Below are positions 1 through 8,551 of a DNA stretch of 64,000 bases, piece after piece. Source of the DNA: DAOUJI01 sp965197415 (lineage in GTDB: Bacteria; Chloroflexota; Dehalococcoidia; Lucifugimonadales; JAGWBF01). The notes beneath the pieces are model-generated. The model saw nothing but the letters and a program-made list of their open reading frames with translations, was not told the origin of the DNA and did no database searches. The stretch is taken from NCBI GenBank assembly GCA_965197415.1, contig OZ240207.1, positions 3,038,001-3,102,000 on the forward strand, in the 5' to 3' direction. The position numbers were made by a program, and so were the translations under genes. Position 1 is the stretch's first letter; every line of letters starts with the position of its first letter.

Positions 1-1170
1 CCTCAACCCGACCCCACGGCTTCCCCGCGCCCTACGTCGACGCCCGAAGCCGTCGAGTATTCCAAAGGGGGAGTGCGAGCCATAAACCGGTCGGACGCTC
101 GCCGGGAGTTGACCGAAGCTTTGATAAACACCTCCGAGTGGCCCAAAACGGACTTCAGGTTCAAGACCGTCGATTTTCTTGGAATCCGGGGCGGCGGTCC
201 TCCCAAGGACGGAATCCAGTCCATCGACGCACCCCAGTTCGAGCCCGTGGAATCGGCGGGCCAGTGGTTGGCCGACTGGGAGCCAGTGCAAACCGTCAGC
301 ATCGACGGAGACCACAGGGCCTACCCTGTTCAGATAATGATGTTCCACGAGCTGGTCAACGACGTGGTGGGGGGTGAGCCTGTTGTGGTCACCTATTGAC
401 CCCTTTGCAACACCGCCTTCGTGTACAGGCGGACGTTGGACGGGGAGCTTCTGGACTTCGGCGTTTCCGGCAAGCTGCGTCGTCTCAACCTGATAATGTA
501 CGACCGGCAGACCGAGTCCTGGTGGCAGGAGTTCGGCGGAGAGGGCATCGTCGGGGTGTACGCCGGGGTTAAGCTGGAGCAGCTGCCTATGGCGATGGTC
601 TCCTGGTCGGACTTCAAGGATAGTTTCCCTGACGGCAAAGTCCTTTCGAAGCCCGACACGAGCATTCCTTATGGCATGTCAGCCTACGCGGGGTACGACA
701 CCTACAACCAACTGGGCATCACGTCCGGCTCCAACGAAGTTACCCTTTCGAGGATGCAGCGAGTGGCGGGCATCGAATTGAACGGAGAGTCCTTTGCCGC
801 ACCCTATTCGGTCCTGCGAGAGCAGCCAGTTGTTGAAGCCATTGTCGGAGGAGAGCCGGTGGTGGTGTTCTACGAGCCGCACACGGCCTCAGCCCTGGAC
901 AACGAGGTGATCGCCCTCGGACGGGAGGTAGGGTCGGTAGGTGTCTTCTCCCCCATAGTCGAAGGAGACCGGTTGAGCTTTTCCCGCAGCATGGAAGGCG
1001 AGGACGGCGTGTTCGTCGACGAAGAGACTGGCAGCTCTTGGAACCTGCTGGGACTGGCTACGTCAGGACCTTTGGAGGGCGCCCGGCTGGCTCCCCTTCC
1101 CCACTACCCCAGCGTGCTGTGGTTTTCGTGGGCCTCCTTCAGGCCCGACGCGTTTATCTACCAGCGTTGA
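1..1170 (+). CDS. DUF3179 selenoprotein, 5'-truncated, in-frame TGA at 397-399
   Basis: The reading frame is open from the first base and runs to a stop at 1168-1170, interrupted only by TGA at 397-399. The segment before it (from a GTG at 73) and the segment after it are in the same frame and join into one DUF3179 protein. At the junction the sequence reads VVVTY-TGA-PLCNTAF; family members have VTYCPLCxTA, so the TGA replaces the first cysteine of a CxxC motif and is best read as selenocysteine. The second half repeats the fold signature (GGEPVVVFY, here with EPHT instead of a CxxC). The upstream PQPDPTASPRPTSTPEA stretch looks like a Pro/Thr-rich linker after a missing signal or lipoprotein peptide, so the protein is probably exported. 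The function of DUF3179 is not known; a thiol/selenol redox role is an inference. Confidence 0.85.
397..432 (+). promoter_or_regulatory. UGA Sec codon with bacterial SECIS-like hairpin (DUF3179 gene)
   Basis: After TGA 397-399 there are 13 nt, then a 6-bp stem CCGCCT (413-418) pairing with AGGCGG (427-432) around an 8-nt loop TCGTGTAC. Stem position and loop size fit bacterial SECIS elements, which lie inside the coding sequence just after the UGA. Confidence 0.6.
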
Positions 1171-1251
1171 GCCAGGCCGCTTTGAGCCGGGGCAGCCTTG
1201 AGCTAGGTCAGCCCTGAGCCAAGGCGCGGCTCCCGTTCACCCCCATCTCAA

Positions 1252-1324
1252 TCTTCCCCCTCAATGGGGAAGACGCAAAGCGGCCCTCACCCCAACCCTC
1301 TCCCAGAGGGAGAGGGAGAGGGGG
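1252..1324. repeat. Intergenic palindromic repeats (REP-like)
   Basis: Two hairpins lie between convergent genes. The first is TCTTCCCC (1252-1259) with GGGGAAGA (1266-1273). The second is CCCTCTCCC (1296-1304), loop AGA, GGGAGAGGG (1308-1316). The 33 bases 1284-1316 recur exactly, in inverted orientation, at 62539-62571, and a degenerate copy is at 28307-28343. They may also serve as terminators for the flanking genes. Confidence 0.75.
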
Positions 1325-1339
1325 TTACGCAAAGGTTGC

Positions 1340-2446
1340 CTAGGGGACCAACATGGCCCGAGAGATGTCCGTCTGGCGCTGCTGCCACTCGGCTTTCGGG
1401 AAGGCGTCGTTAATTTCGTCGAAGCTGAACTTGTGGGACACGATTTTGTGGAAGGGAATCTTGTCCCGGTTCTTCACCAGGTAGTCCAGCAGCCTGGCCA
1501 GGGTGTCCGGCCGGTACATGGACGATCCCACGATGTTCTTGCCCCTCAGCATCTTGGATGGGTCGATGGCCGCCGTGGGTCCGGGGACGATGTCCCCGAT
1601 TTCGACGAATGTGCCGCCGTTGCTGAGCATGTCGATTCCCTCAACCAGCAGTTCGGCCCTGCCCACCAGCTCCATGACGATGTCGGCGCCACGGTTCCGG
1701 GTCAACTCCCAGACACGCTGCACCCGTGTCTCCGGCGTGTTGTACTCCTCGATGTTGATGGTGTAGTCGGCCCCGAAGTCTTCAGCCAGCTTGAGGCGAT
1801 TCTCCAGCCTGTCCAGGGCAATGATTCTGTCGGCGCCCATGTCCCTGGCCATTGCTATTGCGTTGAGGCCCAGGCCGCCTGCGCCCATTATGACCACCGA
1901 GTCTCCTTCATGGGCGGAGGCCCGCATCAGCCCTTCGGTGACGGTGCCCATAGCGCAGTTGACATAACCCAGGATGTCGTCGGGAAGCTCGTCCGGCACC
2001 TTGAAAGCCGGATGTCGGGGCGGCAGGTAAATCCAGTCGCAGTATGTGCCCGTGAAGTAGGGCCATATCCCGCCTTCTGGGTACTGGCGGTTCACGCACC
2101 AGTTGGTCGCGCCCCTGTTGCACATGTGGCAGCTGTAGCATGGGAAGACGTGGACGTGCATCAGCCGATCGCCTTCCTTGATGGGAGTTCCGCCGCTGTC
2201 GGTGGTGACCCCGGCGCCCATCTTGTAGACGACGCCCGTACCCTCGTGGCCCATGACGCGGCCCCCGGGCGGGATGGGAATGTTTACCTGGTCGCCCCTC
2301 CATGTATGCAGATCGGAGCCGCAGATGCCGGCCTGTTCGATCTTGACGATGATTGCTCCGGGTTCGGGGTCCGGGAGTTCGTACTCCCGAATCTCGAAGG
2401 GTTTGCCATGCTCAACGTGTACGATGACTCTGCCTCTGTCTGCCAT
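1340..2446 (-). CDS. Zinc-dependent alcohol dehydrogenase (MDR family)
   Basis: A 368-residue medium-chain dehydrogenase/reductase that should oxidise an alcohol or polyol with NAD(P). It shows the catalytic-zinc region GICGSDLHTWRGD, the GHEGTGVV motif, the structural-zinc cysteines CYSCHMCNRGATNWC (one fewer cysteine spacing than the classic four) and a Rossmann motif GAGGLGLNAIAMA. The ATG at 2446 is chosen because AAGGAGG lies 7 nt upstream; a longer reading to 2545 has no such site. It is transcribed away from the peptidase at 2545. The substrate is not predictable; related proteins are annotated threonine or sorbitol dehydrogenase-like. Confidence 0.88.
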   Translation of the reverse strand: MADRGRVIVHVEHGKPFEIREYELPDPEPGAIIVKIEQAGICGSDLHTWRGDQVNIPIPPGGRVMGHEGTGVVYKMGAGVTTDSGGTPIKEGDRLMHVHVFPCYSCHMCNRGATNWCVNRQYPEGGIWPYFTGTYCDWIYLPPRHPAFKVPDELPDDILGYVNCAMGTVTEGLMRASAHEGDSVVIMGAGGLGLNAIAMARDMGADRIIALDRLENRLKLAEDFGADYTINIEEYNTPETRVQRVWELTRNRGADIVMELVGRAELLVEGIDMLSNGGTFVEIGDIVPGPTAAIDPSKMLRGKNIVGSSMYRPDTLARLLDYLVKNRDKIPFHKIVSHKFSFDEINDAFPKAEWQQRQTDISRAMLVP

Positions 2447-2544
2447 TGGCTGCCTCCTTATACGCCCGACATGGGTTAGCCCGGCTGGGTTACAATGTTC
2501 GAGGATTATAACCCGATCGGGGCGAGTGGGAAAGAGGAAACGCA

Positions 2545-3669
2545 ATGGCGCAATGGCGCAATGACGCAGATGGAATCCGAAGCAGGTCTCTGGAGGTGTT
2601 GGCCGGTCTGGGAGCCTGTCCCGCCGTCGCGTACCAGGAGGGACTGGTCGCTTCCTTCATTCGCAAGACCGTGGAGGGCATGGGCCTTGGCATAGAGGCT
2701 GACCGGCATGGGAACTTGATTGTCCGTCTGGGAGTCCCGTCGGAGGAGCCTCCCATAGCTTTCATGGCCCACATGGACCATCCGGGTTTCGAGGCGCTGG
2801 AGGTTGACGGCGGCACGATCGTGGCCGCGCCCCTTGGGGGCGTCCCCGCCGTTTCCCTGACTGACCGGGTGCCAGTGCAGGCAGTCCTCCAGGACGGCAC
2901 GAGGTTCAAGGGAGTCACGGCCGGAAAGCACGGGTCCGATGACGACCGCCGCATTAACGTAGACCTGGAAAGCGGCGCCGAAGTGCGTTGTCCGCTGCCC
3001 ATAGTGTTCGACCTCACTGACTTCGACTTTGACGGTGAACTCGTGCACATGAGGGCGTTGGACGACCTTGCGGGATGCGCCGCCATTCTGGTCGCTTTGG
3101 AGCAGATGAAAGACGTGGGCGCCGGCGGAGAGGTCTACGGGGTCTTCACTCGCGCGGAGGAGGTGGGTCTGGTGGGAGCCAGGCTCCTGGCCGAGGATGG
3201 CGTATTACCCAGGGAAACTCTCGTAGTCTCGCTGGAAGCCAGCCGGACATTGCCGGGGGCCGCCATCGGTGAGGGGCCGGTAATCAGGGTGGGGGACGCC
3301 AGCTTTACGTTCGACGCCGAGGCCGAGAGTGTTTTGCTCAAGGCCAGGGAGGAACTGTCCCAAAGAGATTCGGGATTCAAGGCCCAGCGGCAGCTTATGA
3401 GCGGCGGCACCTGTGAGGCCAGCGGCTTCAGGTTCTATGGCTACAGGTCAACGGGCATAGCGTTCCCGTTGGGGAACTACCACAATGCCGCCCCAGACGG
3501 CTCAGTTCAGGCGGAGCATATCCACATCGACGACTTTGTCGGCGGAGTCCTTATGGCTGTCGAGGCGGCCAGGTCTGTGGGCGCCAGAACGGACGCTCCG
3601 CCGTGGCGCCGCTTCAGGGAGGTTCCGGAGGAGATGCGCCGGCGTCTCTTGGACCAGCCGTTGTCCTAG
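2545..3669 (+). CDS. M42-type zinc aminopeptidase/hydrolase
   Basis: A 374-residue metallopeptidase of the M42/M20 clan, cytoplasmic, expected to release N-terminal residues from peptides with a two-metal centre. Metal and catalytic signatures are AHMDHPGFE (His76, Asp78), RALDDLAG (Asp173/174), TRAEEVG (Glu205/206) and the C-terminal HIHIDDF. The start region is ambiguous because of a short tandem ATGGCGCA repeat; ATG 2545 follows AGAGGAAACGCA. The gene converges on the amidohydrolase, and the two stop codons share the palindrome CTAG at 3666-3669. A peptidase is preferred over a deacylase, but M20-like hydrolases of other amides cannot be excluded. Confidence 0.8.
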   Translation: MAQWRNDADGIRSRSLEVLAGLGACPAVAYQEGLVASFIRKTVEGMGLGIEADRHGNLIVRLGVPSEEPPIAFMAHMDHPGFEALEVDGGTIVAAPLGGVPAVSLTDRVPVQAVLQDGTRFKGVTAGKHGSDDDRRINVDLESGAEVRCPLPIVFDLTDFDFDGELVHMRALDDLAGCAAILVALEQMKDVGAGGEVYGVFTRAEEVGLVGARLLAEDGVLPRETLVVSLEASRTLPGAAIGEGPVIRVGDASFTFDAEAESVLLKAREELSQRDSGFKAQRQLMSGGTCEASGFRFYGYRSTGIAFPLGNYHNAAPDGSVQAEHIHIDDFVGGVLMAVEAARSVGARTDAPPWRRFREVPEEMRRRLLDQPLS

Positions 3670-4838
3670 GAACGGCCTAGATAATTCCCTTCCCGCCACA
3701 CCACTGCGCCGTCCTTGAGAGTGGCGAAAGTTGCCAGCCTCAGGTTCCCGGACACAGTATGGCCCGCCATGTCCTGCCAGACGTGGTTTCCTTCCTGCTG
3801 GTCGAATATGGCTATGTCCGCTATTGCTCCCTCGGCCAGGGTCCCGATTTCCGTGTCCATGCCCAGGACTTTGGCGGGACGGGAGGTGCTGGCGGCGACA
3901 GCGTCTCCCAAGGGTTGACCCATGGCGTGGAACTTGCTGACTAGGTCGCTCATTCCGTAGACCACCCGTTCCGGCGGAGGGTTGTGTATGTCAGTGCTGA
4001 TGGAGGTGGGGTAAAAGCCCTCGGCGATGGCGGCCTTGCTTATCTCCACGTCGCAATGCACTCCCGCATGGCCTACGTCCATTACGACTCCGCGCTCGGC
4101 CGCTGCTCTCACTTCCCGGCGCACCCGGTCGTTCTTGTCCAACATGTTTTCAGGATTGCCGTTGTAGGCGTGCGTGGCTATGTCGCCCGACCCCAACACG
4201 TCCAGGATTTCAGGCAATGGTATTGGTGTGCCGCTGACGTGCACCATCAGTTTCACTCCGGCCTTGTCGGCGGCTTCCCTGGCCCGGTGGAGCGCCGTGC
4301 GGGCGTCCCAGTGCGCCACGGCGTCTCGTTGCATCCTCACTTTTACTCCCAGGAAGAAATCAGGTTCCACTTTTATGGCGTCTACGGTGCGGTCTACGTT
4401 GGCATGGCGGATGTCCTGGAGCTCGCCTCCAACGACGCCGTTCAGAAGAATGCCGGTGGCCCCTATGTGGATGAAGGCGAGCAGGCGGACGTCCTTCGTG
4501 GGGAATATGTAGTCCTTCATGGCCCGGTAGTTGGCCCAACCCGCCGAGCCGGCGTCCACGCCGGTGGTGCATCCGGCCTCCAGGGCGCAATAGTTGGCGT
4601 CGCAGGCCGTAGGATTGCCGCCGTGGTAAAAATGGCCGTGCAGGTCTATCAGGCCTGGAGTTACGACCTTACCCGCTACGTCCAGGACGTCGGTTGCGGT
4701 TGTGGGGTCAATCCTTTCGGCAACCTGGGCCACCCTGCCGTCCTTGACGGCGATGTCACGTCGGTCGTTGACGCCCTGGGCCGGGTCCATGAGTGTTCCG
4801 CCCTTAATTAACAGGTCGTAAGTTTCCTGTTGAGTCAT
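3666..4838 (-). CDS. Amidohydrolase/deacetylase family metallohydrolase
   Basis: A 390-residue amidohydrolase-superfamily enzyme related to dihydroorotases and the EF_0837/AHA_3915 deacetylase-like group. It has the N-terminal beta-strand cap ending in GKVVTPGLIDLHGHF with metal ligands His67 and His69, a lysine in GVKVRM that may be the carbamylated bridge, MVHVSG and GDIATHAYNG histidines, and the late ISTDIHNPPP aspartate. ATG 4838 is preferred over an upstream in-frame codon because AGGAGGAAAGTC lies directly before it. It probably opens a cyclic amide or removes an acyl group; the substrate is unknown. Confidence 0.85.
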   Translation of the reverse strand: MTQQETYDLLIKGGTLMDPAQGVNDRRDIAVKDGRVAQVAERIDPTTATDVLDVAGKVVTPGLIDLHGHFYHGGNPTACDANYCALEAGCTTGVDAGSAGWANYRAMKDYIFPTKDVRLLAFIHIGATGILLNGVVGGELQDIRHANVDRTVDAIKVEPDFFLGVKVRMQRDAVAHWDARTALHRAREAADKAGVKLMVHVSGTPIPLPEILDVLGSGDIATHAYNGNPENMLDKNDRVRREVRAAAERGVVMDVGHAGVHCDVEISKAAIAEGFYPTSISTDIHNPPPERVVYGMSDLVSKFHAMGQPLGDAVAASTSRPAKVLGMDTEIGTLAEGAIADIAIFDQQEGNHVWQDMAGHTVSGNLRLATFATLKDGAVVWREGNYLGRS

Positions 4839-4907
4839 GACTTTCCTCCTAAGCAAAAATGGTTATATGAAGGTTTTGTGACATTTTAGCATGAGCCGAA
4901 ATTTCCG

Positions 4908-4936
4908 TTGACTAACGGCTGCTGCTAAGGTAGATT
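4908..4936 (+). promoter_or_regulatory. Sigma-70-like promoter for the luciferase-like gene
   Basis: TTGACT at 4908-4913 and TAGATT at 4931-4936 are 17 bp apart, about 40 bp before the TTG start at 4977. It lies between divergent genes and would drive the run of genes 4977-8459. Confidence 0.5.
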
Positions 4937-4976
4937 AGACGGGCTTTCGAACGGGTCGCCGACCTATGAGGTTTGC

Positions 4977-5984
4977 TTGAAATTCGGCATAGACCTCTAC
5001 CCCCATTACCCCGCCGACATGGGGGGCAGTGAAGCCTTCAGGTATGCAATAAAGCAGACGAGGGCTGCGCGGGAATCGGGATTTGACGGCATATTCGCCT
5101 CCCACCACTACGCGATGGGGCCGGACGAAGGCATGTTCCAACCGATCCCTTTACTGGCGAGGCTGGCCGCCGAAGCCGAGGGAATGACGATGGGCACGGC
5201 AGTGTACCTGCTGAGCCTACACAACCCGGTTGAAGCCGCAGAGCTGGCGGCGAATCTGGATGTCATCACTGGGGGCCGATTCGTGTTCGGAGTCGGCCAG
5301 GGTTACAGAGACGAGGAGTTCGACTCCTTTGGAATCCCCAAGGCGTGCCGTGGAATGCGCCTGGAGGAGTCCATACGGGTCATTAGGAAGCTGTGGTCCC
5401 AGGACCGGGTCACTTGGGATGGAGAGTTCTTTCGGATAAAAGACGTGAGCATTGCTCCGAAACCGTTGCAGCAGCCGGGACCGCCGATCTGGGTTGGCGG
5501 AGACACCTTGCGGGGAGTCCGGCGGGCGGCTGAGGCGGGGGACGCGTGGCTCACCAGTCCAAGACACTCCAAGGTCTTCTTACGGGAGGCGCTGGAGGCG
5601 TATAAGACGTGTAGGGAAGGGTTGGGGCTTCCAGCGCCCCCACCAGTATTCTTTAGAGAAATGTTCGTCAGCGACAGCCGTGAGGCCGCCGAGCGGACCA
5701 TACGCGATTCCTTTGAGAGACTCTATCAGGTCTACCACAAAGCGGGCCAGCCCGGAGAGAGCTATGACCTGGACTTCGAACAGCTCAAGGGAGAGCGCAT
5801 CATCGTCGGAGACCCGGACGACGTGACGGAGCAAATCCAGCAGTATAGAGACGAGTTCGGCGCTGAGTACATGTTCTTCAGGGTCTACTACCTGGGCATG
5901 GACCCGGAGGACAGTGTGAAGTGCATCGAGCTCTTCGGCCGGGAGGTCATTCCCAACCTAAGCGGCGTAGCTGCGGAAGGTTAG
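4977..5984 (+). CDS. LLM-class flavin-dependent oxidoreductase
   Basis: A 335-residue luciferase-like monooxygenase, or possibly an F420-dependent member of the same superfamily. The family is seen in the N-terminal KFGIDLYPHYP strand, FDGIFASHHY, the conserved GTAVYLLSLHNPVEAAE segment, GRFVFGVGQGYRDEEFDSFG and PIWVGG. The start is TTG 4977, six bases after ATGAGG; no ATG is in frame. It is followed after 4 nt by a CoA-transferase, so the two are probably co-transcribed and act in one catabolic route. Such enzymes oxidise varied substrates and the substrate here cannot be named. Confidence 0.87.
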   Translation: MKFGIDLYPHYPADMGGSEAFRYAIKQTRAARESGFDGIFASHHYAMGPDEGMFQPIPLLARLAAEAEGMTMGTAVYLLSLHNPVEAAELAANLDVITGGRFVFGVGQGYRDEEFDSFGIPKACRGMRLEESIRVIRKLWSQDRVTWDGEFFRIKDVSIAPKPLQQPGPPIWVGGDTLRGVRRAAEAGDAWLTSPRHSKVFLREALEAYKTCREGLGLPAPPPVFFREMFVSDSREAAERTIRDSFERLYQVYHKAGQPGESYDLDFEQLKGERIIVGDPDDVTEQIQQYRDEFGAEYMFFRVYYLGMDPEDSVKCIELFGREVIPNLSGVAAEG

Positions 5985-5988
5985 GAAA

Positions 5989-7221
5989 GTGGTGGGCGAC
6001 AAGACCGGTCCATCAGGTCCGCTGGACGGGGTACGGGTTGTAGAGTACGGCAGCTCCATTTCAGGGCCGTACTGCTCCAAGATGATGGCCGACATGGGGG
6101 CGGACGTGATCAAGGTGGAGCCGCCGTTCTACGGCGACGAGGCCAGGATTCACGGCCCCTTCCCCGGAGACGTTCCCGATCGTGAACGGAGCGGACTGTT
6201 CCTGTTCTTGAATTCCAACAAGCGTGGGATAAGTCTCGACCCTGGAAATCCAGCCGGCAGGGGAATTCTTCTGGAGCTCCTTAGATGGGCTGACGTATTT
6301 GTGGAGAACCGGCCCGTCAGCGAAACCCGGGAGTTGGGTCTGGAATACGAGACCCTTAAGCAAGAGGTCCCCCGGCTGATAGTCACCTCCATTACCCCCT
6401 ATGGCCGGACCGGCCCCTACAAGGACTACAAGGGATTCGACCTGACCGCCAACGCGGCGGGAGGCTTCAGCTTTGGGAATGGCCATCCCCATAGAGAGCC
6501 TCTGACCACCCCCGCCTACCAGGCCAGCTTCATGGCGGGCGTAACCGCGGCCTTGGCCACCACTATCGCACTTGTAGGACGAGACATCAGCGGTGAGGGC
6601 CAACTTGTCGACGTGTCCGAGTCCCAGGTGATTGCCGTGATACTCACCGGCTACCATTTGCCCACATACATATACCGGGGGATAGCCGGATGGCGCTCGG
6701 GGAACCGCATGAGGCTGGGCCTTTTCCCCAACTGTGTGCTCCCCTGCAAGGACGGCTACGTCTGCATCGACTGTCCACAGATGGAGCAGTACCAGCGCTT
6801 TCTCCACATGATCGGCGACCCGGAATGGACAGAGGACCCCAAATTTCGTAACCGGCGAGCCATGACGGAGGAGTACCCGGAGGAGGCTGAAGCCTTGATT
6901 ACGCCCTGGTTCATGGAGCACACCAAGGCGGAAATCATGGAGATGTGCATGGAGAACCGGGTGCCCTGTGTGCCTGTCCGCACCATAGACGACGTGATGA
7001 ACAGCGAGCACATGAACGAGAGGGAGTTCTTCCATGAGTTGGACCACCCTAAGGCCGGCGCGTTGAAGTACCCCGGCGCTCCAATCCGCTTTCAGGAAAC
7101 TCCCTGGAAGCTGGTCAGACCCGCCCCCACCCTCGGGCAGCACAACCGGGAGATTATATGCGGCCAGTTGGGGCATAGTCCGGAAGACCTGACGCTGATG
7201 AGAAGGACGGGAATCATATAG
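5989..7221 (+). CDS. Family III CoA-transferase (CaiB/BaiF)
   Basis: A 410-residue protein with CaiB/BaiF features: LDGVRVVEYGSSISGPYCSKMM at the N-terminus (only partly conserved outside VRVVE), MGADVIKVEPP, LNSNKRGISLD, ITPYGRTGPY and the C-terminal APTLGQHNREI. These enzymes move CoA between carboxylic acids and so activate a substrate without ATP. The tandem GTG codons at 5989 and 5992 are both possible starts. Its stop is two bases before the next CoA-transferase ATG, so the pair is translationally coupled and may form a heteromer or act on successive substrates. Confidence 0.9.
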   Translation: MVGDKTGPSGPLDGVRVVEYGSSISGPYCSKMMADMGADVIKVEPPFYGDEARIHGPFPGDVPDRERSGLFLFLNSNKRGISLDPGNPAGRGILLELLRWADVFVENRPVSETRELGLEYETLKQEVPRLIVTSITPYGRTGPYKDYKGFDLTANAAGGFSFGNGHPHREPLTTPAYQASFMAGVTAALATTIALVGRDISGEGQLVDVSESQVIAVILTGYHLPTYIYRGIAGWRSGNRMRLGLFPNCVLPCKDGYVCIDCPQMEQYQRFLHMIGDPEWTEDPKFRNRRAMTEEYPEEAEALITPWFMEHTKAEIMEMCMENRVPCVPVRTIDDVMNSEHMNEREFFHELDHPKAGALKYPGAPIRFQETPWKLVRPAPTLGQHNREIICGQLGHSPEDLTLMRRTGII

Positions 7222-7223
7222 CG

Positions 7224-8459
7224 ATGGCTCTGCCCCTCGAACGATACAGGGTAGTGGACTTCGGCACCGCATGGGCGGGGCCTATGGGCGCTCAATTGCT
7301 GGGAGACATGGGCGCCGAGGTCATAAAGGTGGAGAGCCGCGTCCGAATGGACGGGCTTCGCCTGGGCAGACCCTTGGTGGGTGAGGACTTTGCCGGGGGA
7401 GACCGGGGACTTTGGCCGGAGCTTCAGCCTCTGTACCACAGCCTCAACCGCAATAAAATGTGCGTCACGGTCAACCTGAAGGAACCCGACGGCCTGGTCT
7501 TGGTCAAGGACCTGATCGCTCAGAGCGACGTGGTGATGCACAACTTCTCGCCCGGAGTCATGGACCGGCTTGGGCTTGGATACGAGGCGCTTAAGGCCTT
7601 GCGGCCCGACATCATCGTCGTCTCCATGCCCGCGGCGGGGGAGACGGGTCCCGAAAGGGACATTCTGGCATACGCCCCGATCGTCCAAGCCCTCTCTGGC
7701 ATGATGAGCCTGGTGGGGTATCCCGACGAGCCTCTGGTAGGGGAAATCCAGTCGGCGTGGTGCGATGCGGTGGCGTCGCTGCACGCGGCGCTGGCTGCCG
7801 CGGCCGCCCTGCGTCACCGGAACCGCACCGGCCAAGGCCAATACGTGGAGGTGGCCCAGCTTGAGGCGTCCACGGCCATGATGGGCGAGAGCCTGCTGGG
7901 TTTTTCGATGAACGGAAAGGTCTCGGAACCCATGGGCAACGTTGACCCTGAGTTTGGCCCCCACAACAACTACCCCTGCGCGGGCGACGACAGGTGGGTG
8001 TCCATAGCCGTGCGGACACAGGAGGAGTGGCTGGCCTTCTGCGCAGCCTTGGGCTTCCCGGACTGGACCAAGGACTCCCGGTTCGGAGACCGTTACTTGC
8101 GTCACGTTAACCGAGCGGAGTTGGACAAACACGTGGCGGCTTGGACCTCTCAGAAAAGTCCTGAGGAAGTGACCGAACTTCTGCAAGGCGCCGGAGTGGC
8201 GGCTATGACCGTCATGCACATAGGCGACCAGTTCCAGGAGGAGCACTTCCACCAACGAAATGCGTTTCTGGAAACTGAGCATCCCCACATCGGTGCCGAA
8301 TGGCTCTACGGGCAACCCTGGGTGATGAGCGGCGCCGAAGCAAAAGTGCGGCGTCCGGCTCCGTTGCTCGGAGAACACAACGAGTACGTTTTCGGGGAAC
8401 TCCTGGGCGTACCAGCTACCAGTTTGAAGCTGCTTGTGGAGAGCGGGGCTGTCCACTGA
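7224..8459 (+). CDS. Family III CoA-transferase (CaiB/BaiF), second copy
   Basis: A 411-residue paralogue of the preceding gene, starting at ATG 7224. Diagnostic segments are YRVVDFGTAWAGPMGAQLLG, MGAEVIKVESR, LNRNKMCVTVNL, SPGVMDRLGLGYEAL and the C-terminal APLLGEHNEYV. It is divergent enough from the gene before it to have its own substrate rather than being a recent duplicate. Together with the oxidoreductase upstream and the MaoC-type protein downstream it suggests a CoA-dependent degradation pathway for an unknown acid. Confidence 0.9.
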   Translation: MALPLERYRVVDFGTAWAGPMGAQLLGDMGAEVIKVESRVRMDGLRLGRPLVGEDFAGGDRGLWPELQPLYHSLNRNKMCVTVNLKEPDGLVLVKDLIAQSDVVMHNFSPGVMDRLGLGYEALKALRPDIIVVSMPAAGETGPERDILAYAPIVQALSGMMSLVGYPDEPLVGEIQSAWCDAVASLHAALAAAAALRHRNRTGQGQYVEVAQLEASTAMMGESLLGFSMNGKVSEPMGNVDPEFGPHNNYPCAGDDRWVSIAVRTQEEWLAFCAALGFPDWTKDSRFGDRYLRHVNRAELDKHVAAWTSQKSPEEVTELLQGAGVAAMTVMHIGDQFQEEHFHQRNAFLETEHPHIGAEWLYGQPWVMSGAEAKVRRPAPLLGEHNEYVFGELLGVPATSLKLLVESGAVH

Positions 8460-8551
8460 GGTTGTCTAAGTTGGCCGGGAACCGTTACCATAGGGTTCGC
8501 CGGACCTAGCTCCCGTGTAAAGGTCCCCATTAACCCAGGAGGTTTTGTTTC

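Noticed and set aside
397..399. DUF3179 TGA as an ordinary nonsense mutation
   Set aside because: The stop sits exactly on a conserved Cys codon, the frame is otherwise intact, and a hairpin follows.
1433..2479. Long plus-strand frame opposite the alcohol dehydrogenase
   Set aside because: It is a shadow of the minus-strand gene with no recognisable motif, a common result of GC-rich third positions.
7092..8456. 454-codon minus-strand frame opposite a CoA-transferase
   Set aside because: The plus-strand protein is a clear family match; this frame has low-complexity, His-rich sequence and no domain.
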